Positions 9,441 through 18,700 of a stretch of DNA of 20,485 bases are shown one piece after another. Every line of letters starts with the position of its first letter. Within the stretch, counting starts at the first letter, position 1. Position numbers and translations under genes: made by a program. The notes under the pieces were generated by a model. It had not been told where the DNA came from and ran no database searches. It worked only from the letters and a program-made list of their open reading frames with translations. The DNA is from Larix sibirica (taxonomy: Eukaryota; Streptophyta; Pinopsida; Pinales; Pinaceae): positions 40,203 to 60,687 of the forward strand of contig NWUY0300000165.1 in NCBI GenBank assembly GCA_004151065.3, given 5' to 3'.

Positions 9441-10045
9441 GGATGAGGGGCCATAGTGGAATTACCTTTTCTTAGATTTATGTTCTTTAACTAGACTGTT
9501 ATTTTAGGAAATTTTATTAGACAATACAGTTTTAGGACATTTTTTAACAAATTGTACTCAACCTAGAATATATAAGTTGATGGAACTTTTGAAGGATCTA
9601 CTTTTCTAACAACATAATTTTTCTATTTGGAATCTTATTGTATACTTGTAGTTGTTAAGGATTTCGTTAGTCATTGTATAATATAATATCTTTACTCTTT
9701 CTTTAAAAAAAAAAAAAATAACAACAATACTATATGTTAGTCAAATATATATTCAAACTAAAATAAAAATATATCTACATATGAAAGAAGATTTTGTTTA
9801 CACACTTAATATAAAAGTTGCTATATATAAAAATAAAAAAGAAACATCAAATTTAAATATAAATATAGAATTTATATAAATATAATGTTAAGGTACAAAT
9901 AAATATATTTTCACAATAATCAAAACTATATTTTTGTATATTCATGTATACACAATTTTTGAGTTATGAGTTTTGTTGAGTTTACTAAAACTACAATTAA
10001 TTTAAATTATCAATAAAATTATAATTTTTTATATAATTTTTTTTT

Positions 10046-10770
10046 ATTTAAAAAATATAAATTTAAACCAATTTAACAAAAATAAATAACCATAATTTAT
10101 TAAAGTATTTTAAAACTCTAAATGTTAAGATTCATTATACAATTCTTGGTGGTGGTGCATTATACAATTCTAAAAAATGATTCATAAATTATCGTATGAG
10201 TTGTGACAATGGATACATTTCATTTATAATAATAATTGGCATTTTCATTACCCAAGAAGGGAAAAGTCTCACCCAATACTTTCACGAGGATTATTGAGAC
10301 TTAAATAAGACTAAGGTTTGATAAGCATTCAACATTAACACATTCTTCATCACTCAAGGATAAATCAATATAACAACATAAGCAAATTTAGATTCATCTG
10401 CAGTTCTACCATTATACACATATATGTCGAAAATAGATAACTGGTCATTTTCATTCATATTAAAGACATTCCATATGGCAATATTGTTTGCCATTCATCA
10501 AAACTATGTATTATAGAATATCAACCATCAGAACAAAAAATAGTCCCATCCTTTCAGTATTTATACAATTTATTAGAAAATTATCATTCTTAATAACTAT
10601 CTTTTAACTAACAATATTTAATTAAAATCTACCTATCTTATACTTTTGTTGTGCAAGATTCATTACAACATATTGCAAACTATATTGCTTTACAAAACTT
10701 AGGAAAATACAACTAATATAGTGCCAATAGGCACCCAACACTATGTTTGGCTTTCCCTCGAGCCAATATT
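10046..10770. other. AT-rich spacer, no gene seen
   Basis: Low-complexity AT-rich DNA. A 14-bp word, CATTATACAATTCT, occurs twice (10133 and 10158). No coding or RNA gene is supported on either strand. Confidence 0.6.
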
Positions 10771-13375
10771 CATTCTTTAAGAATAACCTATTGGATTGAA
10801 GGAATAACTTGTTTGATTTGATTTGTAAACTCTAACAACTATGTATCCAACTACTCCACTGACTATAACAACAACTCAAAATATTTTTGAAACTTGATAG
10901 ATTGCTCCAATGTAGTAGAATATGGTTTTGGTCGAATAATCTCTCCCAAATTAATAACTTGCTTCAATTTGTAATAAACTTCAACAATGTTCAAATACTG
11001 CTTCTTTGCCTATTTTTGAAACTGCATAACCGGACTGGTAACTTGCTACTATTCTATTCGAGTTGAAATATCGTCTTAGTCAAATTTGAAATCTCTATCG
11101 TGGATTCCATTTTTAATATCACTTGATCCTCCCAAGAAATTATTTGATTTTCATTCTCACAAAATTTTGGTGCTTCCGACTGCAAATGATTATTCCATAA
11201 CAAAAAACTAGTATCCACCAATTTTGATAGAGCTTGCACCCAACTTTTAGCTTTTTCAAATGTTTCCTTTACTTGGATAATCTGATCCTTTAACTCTCTT
11301 TGTTATGGGGTTTCTAATTTAGACACTTGATCCTACAGTACTATGTTTTGTGCTTGCAAACCCTGATCCAATCTTAATATCCTCGCATTTTTCTTCATCC
11401 ATAATCTGCGCAACATCTTCCATCTCCTTGGCACACTGCTAAATATACATCTTCCATTGCAGTTGTTAATGAACTATTTTCAACAACACCTTTTTCATAC
11501 TTATGTTGTATATCACTGTAGGATCTACTTAGATCCAAATGCCACACTTCTATTTCCTATATATAACAATTGCAATGTACTCCTACAACTGCTAAAAAGA
11601 AACTTGTGAAATATCTACTTGAAATATATAACAACTCGATGCTAACAATGAAGAACCCTCCATCTCCTTGTACACCACCATGTGAGGATCTACACCAAGC
11701 TACCTATTTTTCACAATTTTTTTATTGTTTTTTTCTATAATCAGTCCAAACTCCCACACAGTTCTATCTATGTCCATCTCTGAAGCATGTTGAACTGAAC
11801 TTCCCAATTGCAACTTGGATTTTAACTTCGACAATTATCGAGTAGATTCTACATGAAGTAATTGTTGCGAATCAAGGTTATCTTCAATTATACTAATAAT
11901 ATCATGTAACACTTTCACCTTTTTTTATTATCCTGTCTTCTTAGAAAACAACTGAATTTTAACTTTTTGACCTCTCTATGATAATGAACAGTCCTATGCT
12001 TCTAACTTTGTTCCTTCTTACTTCTCAAATGTCTCTTGTTCTGATGTAGAAGATGGCAAAATTGTTGTACACTTTTTCTTCTGAAATTGTGGCACTGCTT
12101 CATGTGGCTCTTGATCCTTATTTCTCTTTGCTCTTAACCTTGGAGATATGCGCACTGGTGAACTCGTATAACCTCAAACTTTCAGTTTCTTCTTCATCTT
12201 TCCTTTTGGATTATTTAGTATTTCCACCTATGAATCTTGTTGTAACTAGAACTCTATAGGATAATCTTCCATAGCTTCTTCGATTTTTTCCTTCTCAATT
12301 CAAAATGGTAGAACCTCAGTTATATTTGAAGGATCTACGTTTGGTTAAATAAACACATTGTGAGCATCCATAGAAAAACACATAGTATGATTATACTTAT
12401 CTACCAAAGATGGTGGAACTTGGTATGAATCAGCTACCGCTTGTATACCAACACTAGAATGTCAAATTAGTACTCTGCTACACTTCCTTATCTATGTTGT
12501 GTTTCCAAATACTTGACATTGGGGTGGAAAATGTCTTCGTTACCTCAACATCGTATTTTCTCCCCTAAGGCACCATCCATTCTATCATTGCAATCAATAA
12601 TAAAACCCCAAATAAAATGCAACTCCTTTACTAAACTTTGAGTGTAGAGGCAATATTGAATAAAATCCTCCAATAAGTATTTCAAGCATGTCATCTTAAT
12701 ACCATGGGTACATATATATGTTGTAACTAATACCTCCACAAAGAATTCATCTTTATGACACTTACAAACAACTTTCCCTACAAAAATTTGGGTTGCAATT
12801 TGCAATTATGAATTAGAAATAACAAAAATCACTACTCCTCTTGTCCCCCTACACGCTCCATATTTCTGGTAAAATTCCTCAACTTTTAAATCACGAGATA
12901 CTATAGTTTCTGTAGAATATTCACCTTTACATGGAAAACCAAATACTTTGTGGATCACATCAACATCCATAGGATAAGTTTTGTCCAACCATAAACAACC
13001 TCCCTAGATTCTACTCAACATAAAATGAATATAGCGTGTAATACTTGATTCATGCCTAGAATGTGGAAACATATAATAAGCACATGATACCTGATTGAAA
13101 AATAGTATGTGCTCACTCCTTATGGATATCTCTCTTAGTACCATTCAAACCAATAGTCATGTCTACACAGTTGGATAACTGGAGACTTGAAAAACTATTA
13201 CCATCCAACAAATTAAATTCAAGAAATTTGATAGAGGGTACCTTTGCTAACAATGGTTCCTCAATATCTGCCTTGGTATCAATATCTTCAATTGGAATCT
13301 CATCTTATTTAATCACCTTTACCTTGGGATGAGATTTAAGTACTATAAATGTTGAAATTCTAGCTTTGCTCTTTG
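10770..13375 (-). pseudogene. long decayed gene for a coiled-coil protein of unknown function
   Basis: Read from right to left, most of this stretch follows one protein through several frameshifts and scattered stops, roughly 850 codons. N-terminal third: acidic segment with E-I-P-I-E-D-I-D (about 13280); then R-Y-I-H-F-M-L-S-R-I (about 13035) leading into W-L-D-K-T-Y-P-M-D-V-D-V-I-H-K-V-F-G-F-P (about 12990-12932); then an open run of 60 codons (12988-12806), one TAA, and 86 more in the same frame (to 12545). The middle has basic K/R-rich traces near 12200. The C-terminal half is Gln/Glu/Lys-rich with heptad-like spacing, for example near 11950-11750, 11560-11440, and 11350-11054 where the frame is open for 61 codons after the last stop. 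The P-x-D-x-D-x-I-H-x-V-x-G-F-P pattern recalls the plant mobile domain / aminotransferase-like family, but this is a weak match. The parent could be a host gene, a retrocopy or part of an element. Confidence 0.6.
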
Positions 13376-13585
13376 AAACACTTCAACTCTCTTCTCTACT
13401 ATACCACCTTACACACTACTACAAAACACTTCAATAGAACTAAATCAATTACTTCCATGTTTTTGCTTGCTTTAAACAACATCTCCAATCAATTATTTCC
13501 TTTAGACCTCATTAATACACCTTTCCTATGTCATAACTCTTTACAAGGCTCACGCAATCTTCCTGATCTTCTTTTCAATACACAA
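13376..13585 (-). other. possible upstream part of the decayed gene
   Basis: On the minus strand short runs such as K-R-R-S-G-R-L-R-E suggest coding may extend upstream of 13375, but stops in all frames and several shifts prevent a firm call. The 72-codon plus-strand open frame across this stretch has low-complexity Asn/Thr/Leu composition and is probably a shadow. Confidence 0.25.
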
Positions 13586-14417
13586 TGTTAACACCTATTT
13601 CGGTTTCCACCAAGGAAAGAGTCTGGAAACCCGAAAATAGCTAAGTGTGGAGCAAATCCGAGCTAAAATGACCAAGCCATAGAGTGAAAATGGGAAAAAA
13701 CAAGGAAATATGGCTCTTCCACAAGAAAAACTAGCAAAAGGGCTTCTTCTGCAACAAAAGGAGATTCGATGGCCAGGATTTAACGACGGGATTATATCTA
13801 CGGTTGAAAATGTGTTCCACAAGTCGGTTTCCGAGTTCTGCATCCTCATTGTGGATTGCTAATTGCGGAAAAGCAATTTTTCAAAGAGTGCAAAGATAAG
13901 TTTCCACATTCCGCATTCCGCATTGCGGAGCGATAGTTTTCACAAATGGTGCAAAAGTATGTTTCCGAACCCCGCATTCCACATTGCGGATTGTAGATTG
14001 CAGAATGATGATTTTCCAAAAGGGAAAAAAAAGTAAGTTTCCGCAATCCGCATTGCGGATTGCAGATTGTGGAAAGGTAATTTTTTCGTTGTAGAGTTTT
14101 TCACTTTTGGACCCACAATACAGATTACGGATTGTGGATCCATCATTGTGGATTGCGGATTGTGGAAAGGTAAGCTTTCCAGTTATGAATTTTTGCACTT
14201 CCGCATCCGTGATTGCAGATTGCGGATCCATTGGTGAGGATTGCAGATTCACGGTTAAGGATTGCGGACCCGAGCCAATTTGACTGTGTGTTTGCGTTCA
14301 GTAGGATTTGGAGAAAAAAAAATGTATCAGGGTCTCCTGTGGCCNAATACTACCTAGTTAACATTTATTGTTGTAAATAAATTTTTTTAAATTTTTCGGA
14401 AATTTCGGGTTATGACA
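13586..14417 (-). mobile_element. candidate solo LTR (~830 bp)
   Basis: On the minus strand the segment starts TGTCATAACCCG and ends GGTGTTAACA. This is the TG...CA form of LTR ends, and the two ends are imperfect inverted repeats of each other. TGTCATAACCC-type starts are common in plant Ty3/gypsy LTRs. No primer-binding site or polypurine tract flanks it on either side, which would fit a solo LTR left by recombination. The five bases on each side (CACAA and GTTTA) do not match, so there is no target-site duplication to confirm it. An alternative right end is GTTAACA at 14357-14363. One ambiguous base (N) lies at 14345. Confidence 0.35.
13847..14275. repeat. GCGGATTG-rich tandem array with 60-93-bp period
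   Basis: Units beginning CATTGYGGATTG (or CATTGCGGAGCG) start at 13847, 13921, 13982, 14051 and 14144, spaced 74, 61, 69 and 93 bp. Each has a head rich in GCGGATTG / GCAGATTG words, a middle with TTTTCAC or TTTTCCA, and a tail TTTCCGCATTCCG-like. Heads and tails are complementary, so each boundary can form a short hairpin, for example AATCCGC-ATT-GCGGATT at 14046-14062. Overlapping minus-strand open frames here (13846-14252) translate to repeated N-P-Q-S-A-I-R-N-A-like strings in more than one frame, which is what such a repeat produces without selection; they are not genes. Confidence 0.85.
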
Positions 14418-14429
14418 GTTTATCTAGTA

Positions 14430-15240
14430 AATTAATTTGGGAATGACTCCATGAGAAATCATCTTTATGGGCCCAACTCTGGAAGGGTTAATTTGTGGTA
14501 AATATTTTAAGGGTGGACATGCCTTAGGCTCAATATTTTTCCTAAAGGCTCTCATTATGGAGTGGGATTCAACGCCAGTTTGATATTGGAGAACAATGTC
14601 CAAGAAGTTAGTGATGGACAACTAACTTTGTTTTAGGAAAACTATTGGAAGCATTTTTTCTCCTTCAAATCTAGTGTGGCTTCTCGAGACATACTTTTCC
14701 CAATAGACCTCTTGTGGGACTCAAAATTAATCACTCATGGGTTGAGGAAATTGAAAGTATATTGCACGACTTTCACTTATTTCAAGAAATGGAAAGACCC
14801 AAATCCATTAGCAAGAAGGGCTCCCCATTGGCCTTACAAAGGTAATGTGGAACATATTATCAAAACAATCATGATTCCTTCAAAGATGGCATAGGTAGTC
14901 TTCAAAGGGGAAAAGAGGACCTTGGGAATTTTGTAGTGTCCCACACCTACAACTTGATGATTGAAAATTTGCAATAAAGTATACTGGGTATAATTTGGGC
15001 AAAGATTGGAACTTTGACTAGTGGATGAATATTTCAACGTTTCTTTTGCAAATGGCATGGAGATACAACCTTACATGGGATAACATTTGTGAAGAGGCAT
15101 TTAGGGGCCATCTCAACCTATAATTTGCTCAGTGGATCCTAAGTCTTTTGTCTTTTCCATACATAGGGCAAATGGAATTGGATCCACATTGGTATGGGAC
15201 TAGTATTCCATCTCAACATGATATAGTCCAGCTCATTTGA
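14430..15240 (+). other. possible decayed coding stretch, unidentified
   Basis: One plus frame can be followed from about 14430 to 15238 with around 18 stops but long runs of non-repetitive, tryptophan-rich residues, for example M-A-W-R-Y-N-L-T-W-D-N-I near 15054-15090 and M-E-L-D-P-H-W-Y-G-T near 15170-15200. Short minus-strand open frames (14424-14621 and 14834-15058) overlap it and are about as convincing. No family was recognised. It lies upstream of the RNase H remnant and may belong to the same element. Confidence 0.25.
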
Positions 15241-15540
15241 CCCTAGCCTCAGGGGTCCTCCTCTTCTAAAATTGGTGCTTTATTATGGGGTATGATATTG
15301 GGTTTGTAACTTGTAATATCTAGTTGGAGAGAAATCAATGAGTTTTTTTTGTAACAAATTCAATGCTCTCAAGATCATCTAGTTGAAAATAACCCAACAA
15401 ATCTTTGAATCAATTCTAACAAAGTCTTGGTGTTCTAACGATATAAAGGGGTTCAAAAAAGATAAATCCAAATTGACATTTTGGGGTATTTTGCTCATGC
15501 TTTTGGCCCTTCCTCTTTCAAGGATCACCCAATTCATTTT
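15241..15540. other. no feature seen
   Basis: A gap between the weak coding traces and the RNase H remnant. No motif, RNA or long repeat was noticed. Confidence 0.4.
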
Positions 15541-15549
15541 TGTAAAATT

Positions 15550-15987
15550 CCATGGATGACTCTCGCAGCTCCCTTTCTAAAATTAAACCTTGACATGGCT
15601 TTTGGAGAATATTATATGGGTTGGATTTAGAGGCCTCATAAGGAATGAGAGGGGGAATCTAATCATTTGTTATGTAAAGAAGATTCAAATCCTCACCAAT
15701 AATCATGCAAAACTTCTTGCTTTTCGAATTGGCCTCGGGCAAGCCCAGTTGTTACAATGGAAATTTTTATTTATAAAGGGTGACTTGTTGATTATCATTG
15801 AGATATTGAACCAAATTGTTCATAGGCATAGAGATTGGATGTCTTCACTCCCTTTGAAGCGACAATCCTATGTGAATCGTTTTTTGACTATAAGAATGTG
15901 TCATGTTGGACGAAATTGAAATATCATTGTAGATGCTTTGGCCAACATTGGCACATATTTGGAATGGGGCACAACAAAAGTATGACT
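15550..15987 (+). pseudogene. nearly complete plant-type RNase H (RVT_3) domain remnant
   Basis: The RNase H fold would act on RNA-DNA hybrids as part of a retroelement polyprotein or an RVT_3 protein. Motifs appear in order. A lead-in I-P-W-M-T-L and L-K-L-N-L-D-M-A (about 15549-15601) fits the family's K-L-N-x-D-G-A, with the first catalytic Asp. After a one-base shift, G-F-R-G-L-I-R-N-E-R-G-N (15620-15655) follows, then T-N-N-H-A-K near 15695 where the family has TNN-x-A-E (Glu replaced by Lys), then F-I-K-G-D-L-L-I-I-I (about 15772-15801) around the third acidic residue. It closes with C-H-V-G-R-N and, past a TGA at 15918-15920, I-I-V-D-A-L-A-N-I-G (about 15925-15953). The uninterrupted part is 109 codons (15590-15919). 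It is inactive by the shift, the stop and the Glu-to-Lys change. It is related in family to, but clearly not a copy of, the RNase H at 4339. Confidence 0.8.
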
Positions 15988-15999
15988 AGAGGATTTAAC

Positions 16000-16655
16000 A
16001 TACCAAAGTAGGTGCCCCATCCCGTTATCTATTTGGCCCTGAAGTATCAGGAGATATCACAAGAGTAGCTTGCTTGATTCTTTTATGTAATGATAGTGTC
16101 TACTCATTCTTATGATCACACATAGCGTGCCTAAATCTTGGCATGTTGATGCATTCTTTAAATATCAAACAATGGCCCAAATATCACCAATGAGGGTCAT
16201 AAATATAACTTGGTTTTCATAAGGAATGTGAACACCCTTTGCATTTATATCACATACTTGCATAAACCTTAACCAACCTTCACAAGGCATGCAACTTAAG
16301 TGAGGCACTTGGAGATGAAACAATGCATCTTTAACTTCAACCAAATGTATCTTTTCATCCACATTACTAGTCTTTTGGTAACTATTACAGGGTATATTCA
16401 TCACTACATCGCCCGGGAATGAGAAGTGTATACATTACCTCCTTGTTGAATGAGCACAATTGGTATGTACAATGTCTTCAAGACCCATCACTACATAAAT
16501 AATTTAAATACTTGTTTTTCTTTCTCCCTTGGGTTAATGCTTTGCTCTCGTGGGGTTTTTGGGTAATGTTGTTTAGTGTTAATTTTTAGGTCTTATCAAC
16601 TAGAATTACTCCTTGTTACTTTACCTTTGAGGCTTCCAATTGTTGCTTTGTATCC
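16000..16655. other. unassigned spacer, possibly LTR DNA
   Basis: No gene is recognised. A 79-codon minus-strand open frame (16165-16404) has unremarkable composition and could be a trace of coding, but no motif supports a family. The word CATCACTACAT occurs twice (about 16400 and 16486). The right-hand part could belong to the 3' LTR of the neighbouring retrotransposon, whose inner edge is proposed at 16757; without the other LTR its outer end cannot be placed. Confidence 0.35.
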
Positions 16656-16659
16656 TCTT

Positions 16660-16686
16660 TATATATATATATATATATATATATAT
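16660..16686. repeat. (AT)13 microsatellite
   Basis: Uninterrupted run of 13 AT dinucleotides. On the minus strand it continues into AAAGAGG, so the run could also supply a TATA-box-like element for the neighbouring LTR; this role is inferred only. Confidence 0.9.
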
Positions 16687-16713
16687 GCAAATACANTGCC
16701 ACGGTTTTAGCAC

Positions 16714-16754
16714 CACGTCCTCTCCATCATGCTGGTATGATGGGAGGGGACGTG
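16714..16754. repeat. 17/18-bp inverted repeat (hairpin) just downstream of pol
   Basis: CACGTCCTCTCCATCAT (16714-16730) and ATGATGGGAGGGGACGTG (16737-16754) are inverted copies with one mismatch and one extra base, separated by six bases. The hairpin sits immediately inside the proposed LTR edge at 16757. Confidence 0.85.
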
Positions 16755-16779
16755 ACAGTATGGGGTTTACGGTGGGACC

Positions 16780-16970
16780 CTAATGAGCTCTCTCCCTTCA
16801 AGAACAACATTGTTCTCAAGGCCAAAGATGACGAAATTGCTACATAATACCTTTTAGATTCTTAGTGGCATCTTCTGGTTGCATATCTTTGTATTGGATA
16901 AAAATTTCTTTGAATGTATGTCTACGCAATTGACGTTCCTTGGTATCCAATATTTCTTTTAGCTGGAGCC
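16780..16970 (-). pseudogene. integrase C-terminal chromodomain remnant
   Basis: After the GPY/F module and a TAA comes E-I-L-D-T-K-E-R-Q-L-R-R, then E-I-F-I-Q-Y-K-D-M, then P-E-D-A-T-K-N (about 16955-16846). This matches the chromovirus chromodomain layout (I-L-D-x-R ... V-K-W-K-x-L ... E-D-A-T-W-E). In chromoviruses the domain guides integration toward particular chromatin, often heterochromatin. Here the Trp of the W-K strand reads Tyr and the Trp of A-T-W-E reads Lys. After a stop and a frame change, L-E-N-N-V-V-L-E-G-R-E (about 16815-16783) fits the usual polyprotein tail, ending at a TAA near 16765. Confidence 0.82.
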
Positions 16971-17034
16971 AAATGGAACCTTCTTTATCAACTTATGTTA
17001 ACTTGGTTTGCACTTTACAACTAGAGCCCACCAC

Positions 17035-18130
17035 CTTTTCTAGGAAAGATACATGAAAGACCAGGTGAATCTTGGAATGATCTGGCAGTGTTAACTTGTA
17101 GGCCACCTAACCAATGTGTTGTAAGATCTAGTAAGGTCCATAAAAATTCAGGGCTATTTTTTAGTGGAGGTTATTTTTTAGTGATGTTTGTTTATAAGGT
17201 TGCAGTCGAAGAAACACCTAATCCCCTTTTGCAAACAAACACTCAAAGCGACGATGATTTGCTCGTTGTTTCATTTGATTTTGAGCCATAGCTAATTTGT
17301 CCTTAAGTGTGCAGAGAATAGCTTCTTTTGTGCAAAGTGTGCTATCCACTGCATGGACCTGAGAAGTGTATGGTAAATAGGAAACCACAAGCAAGGTTTT
17401 TTGGCCATATGTTATTTCATATGGGGTCATTTTAGTAGCACCATGATAAGTGGTATTATACCACCATTCGACAAGAGGAAGCCATGGTGCCCATTGGCGT
17501 GGCTTCTTTGAAGCAAAGCATCTCAAATAAGTCTCTAAACACTTATTTACTGCTTATGTTTGGCCATTTGGTTGTAGGCGATAGGCCGTGTTGAGTTTCA
17601 ACTAGGTACCCTAAAGTTTAAATAATTCTTGCCAAAAGTTGCTTGTGAAGGTAGGGTCCCTATCAGAGACAATGGAAGTTGGCATTCCATGTAATTTAAA
17701 AATTTGATCCATGAAGACTTGGGAAATCAATAAGGGTGTAACAAGGCACAAAAGTGGGCATATTTGAAAAGGAGATTGACAATCACCATGATGATTGATT
17801 TATTTCCATCTCCAAGAAGCCCAACTATGAAATCCATAGAAATATTAGTCCATAGATGGGTCAGAATTGGAAATGGTTGCAAGGCCCCTGATGACTTCAC
17901 CGTTTCACCCTTGTGTCCTTGGCATGTGTTGCAAGCTACAACAAAGTGTTGGAGGTTTGTTTCCATGCCTTCCCAAAAGAATGAGTGCTTGATTTGTTCA
18001 TAGGTTTTATGAAAGCTTGAGTGACCTGCTGAGGGTGATGATTGTAACTCCTCTAAGATTCTTTATTTTAATGCTGAATTCGGGGCCAAACAAATGTGCT
18101 CTTTATAGTGCAATGTATCTCGGTGCCATG
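17035..18130 (-). pseudogene. Ty3/gypsy integrase remnant
   Basis: The integrase inserts the cDNA into the host chromosome. The HHCC zinc-binding region runs from about 18070 to 17920: E-L-Q-S-S-P-S-A-G-H-S, where the first His appears to be Gln, then C-N-T-C-Q with both Cys kept. The catalytic core follows: the first Asp in S-M-D-F-I-V-G-L (near 17832), the second in V-S-D-R-D-P-T-F (17662-17664), and a TAA at 17554-17556 where Glu of G-Q-T-E-A is expected. Spacing between the second Asp and that codon is exactly 35 codons, so the site is unambiguous. Next is W-W-Y-N-T-T-Y-H and T-P-Y-E-I-T-Y-G-Q in an open run of 102 codons (17526-17218). The GPY/F module is at about 17160-17040 with N-F-Y-G-P-Y and I-H-L-V-F-H-V-S. 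Several other stops are present. Confidence 0.9.
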
Positions 18131-18239
18131 CATACCCTGTAGGATGGTTTAGACCTTCCTTAACCCATTTTATGAGTTGTACTATGGTGTCATTTGTCAT
18201 CCATTCTTAATGCGCTTCCTTGAGCCAACCTAGAACTAG

Positions 18240-18700
18240 TACGAATAATGCAAAGAGAGAGCCTTCCTCTTCAAATTGCCTAGACAATGCATCCACCACC
18301 ACATTTTCTTGACCTGTCTTATATATAATCTCATCATCATACCCCAACATTTTAGTAACCCACTTATGTTGCTCTGAAGAGGACAACCATTGTTCAAGGA
18401 AATATTTTAAACTATGATGGTCGGTCTTGATCTAGAAGCACCTCCCTATTAAATATGCGTGCCATGTCTCAATTGCATGCAGGATGATCATCATCTATTT
18501 TTCATATGTAGATTTGCCCAAATTTTGATCACATAGATGCTTACTGGTGAAGGTCAAAGGACATCCTTCTTGCATCAAGACTACTCTAAGACCTCGTCCC
18601 AAGGCATTACATTCTAAGACAAAAGTCTCAATGAAATCACGCATTGCTAAGATTGGAGTAGTGCACATGGCATCCTTTACGGTTAAGGCTAAGAAGGTAC
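18240..18700 (-). pseudogene. Ty3/gypsy RNase H domain remnant
   Basis: The domain degrades the RNA template during reverse transcription. In order: F-V-L-E-C-N-A-L-G-R-G (about 18630-18595), where the family has E-C-D-A-S-G, so the first catalytic Asp reads Asn; then G-K-S-T-Y-E-K (near 18510) at the Glu motif, followed by a TAG; then K-T-D-H-H-S-L-K-Y-F-L-E-Q (about 18430-18390) with the third acidic residue; then V-V-V-D-A-L-S-R (about 18300-18275) closing the domain. Most of the sequence is in one frame. Loss of the first Asp alone should abolish activity. Confidence 0.88.

Larger units (their letters stand above)
8273..10046 (+). repeat. tandem module unit 3 (~1.77 kb)
   Basis: Third head-to-tail copy, shortened by three visible deletions. 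About 24 bp is lost at the junction with unit 2 (the AAAATAAAAGTTGTGAA part is gone). About 27 bp containing GGCATGCTTGGCACATGCT is lost near 8600. About 88 bp is lost between CAATACTATA words near 9725. Beyond about 10046 the sequence no longer matches the other units. Confidence 0.92.

Noticed and set aside
4438-10046. Triplication as an assembly artefact
   Set aside because: The units differ by many substitutions and by distinct deletions, which collapsed or duplicated reads would not produce.
4438-10046. Triplication as a CRISPR array or centromeric satellite
   Set aside because: The 1.9-kb units have no short repeat-spacer pattern, there are only three copies, and they contain a retroelement-type domain.
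13373-13591. 72-codon plus-strand open frame
   Set aside because: Low-complexity composition, antisense to the upstream end of the decayed minus-strand gene, with no motif.
13846-14252. Three overlapping minus-strand open frames with N-P-Q-S-A-I-R-N-like repeats
   Set aside because: The same residue strings appear in different frames, the direct result of translating the GCGGATTG tandem array.
17088-17291. 67-codon plus-strand open frame
   Set aside because: It is antisense to the integrase C-terminus and GPY/F module.
17764-18003. 79-codon plus-strand open frame
   Set aside because: It is a shadow of the integrase reading frame on the minus strand, where C-N-T-C-Q and S-M-D-F-I-V-G-L are recognised.
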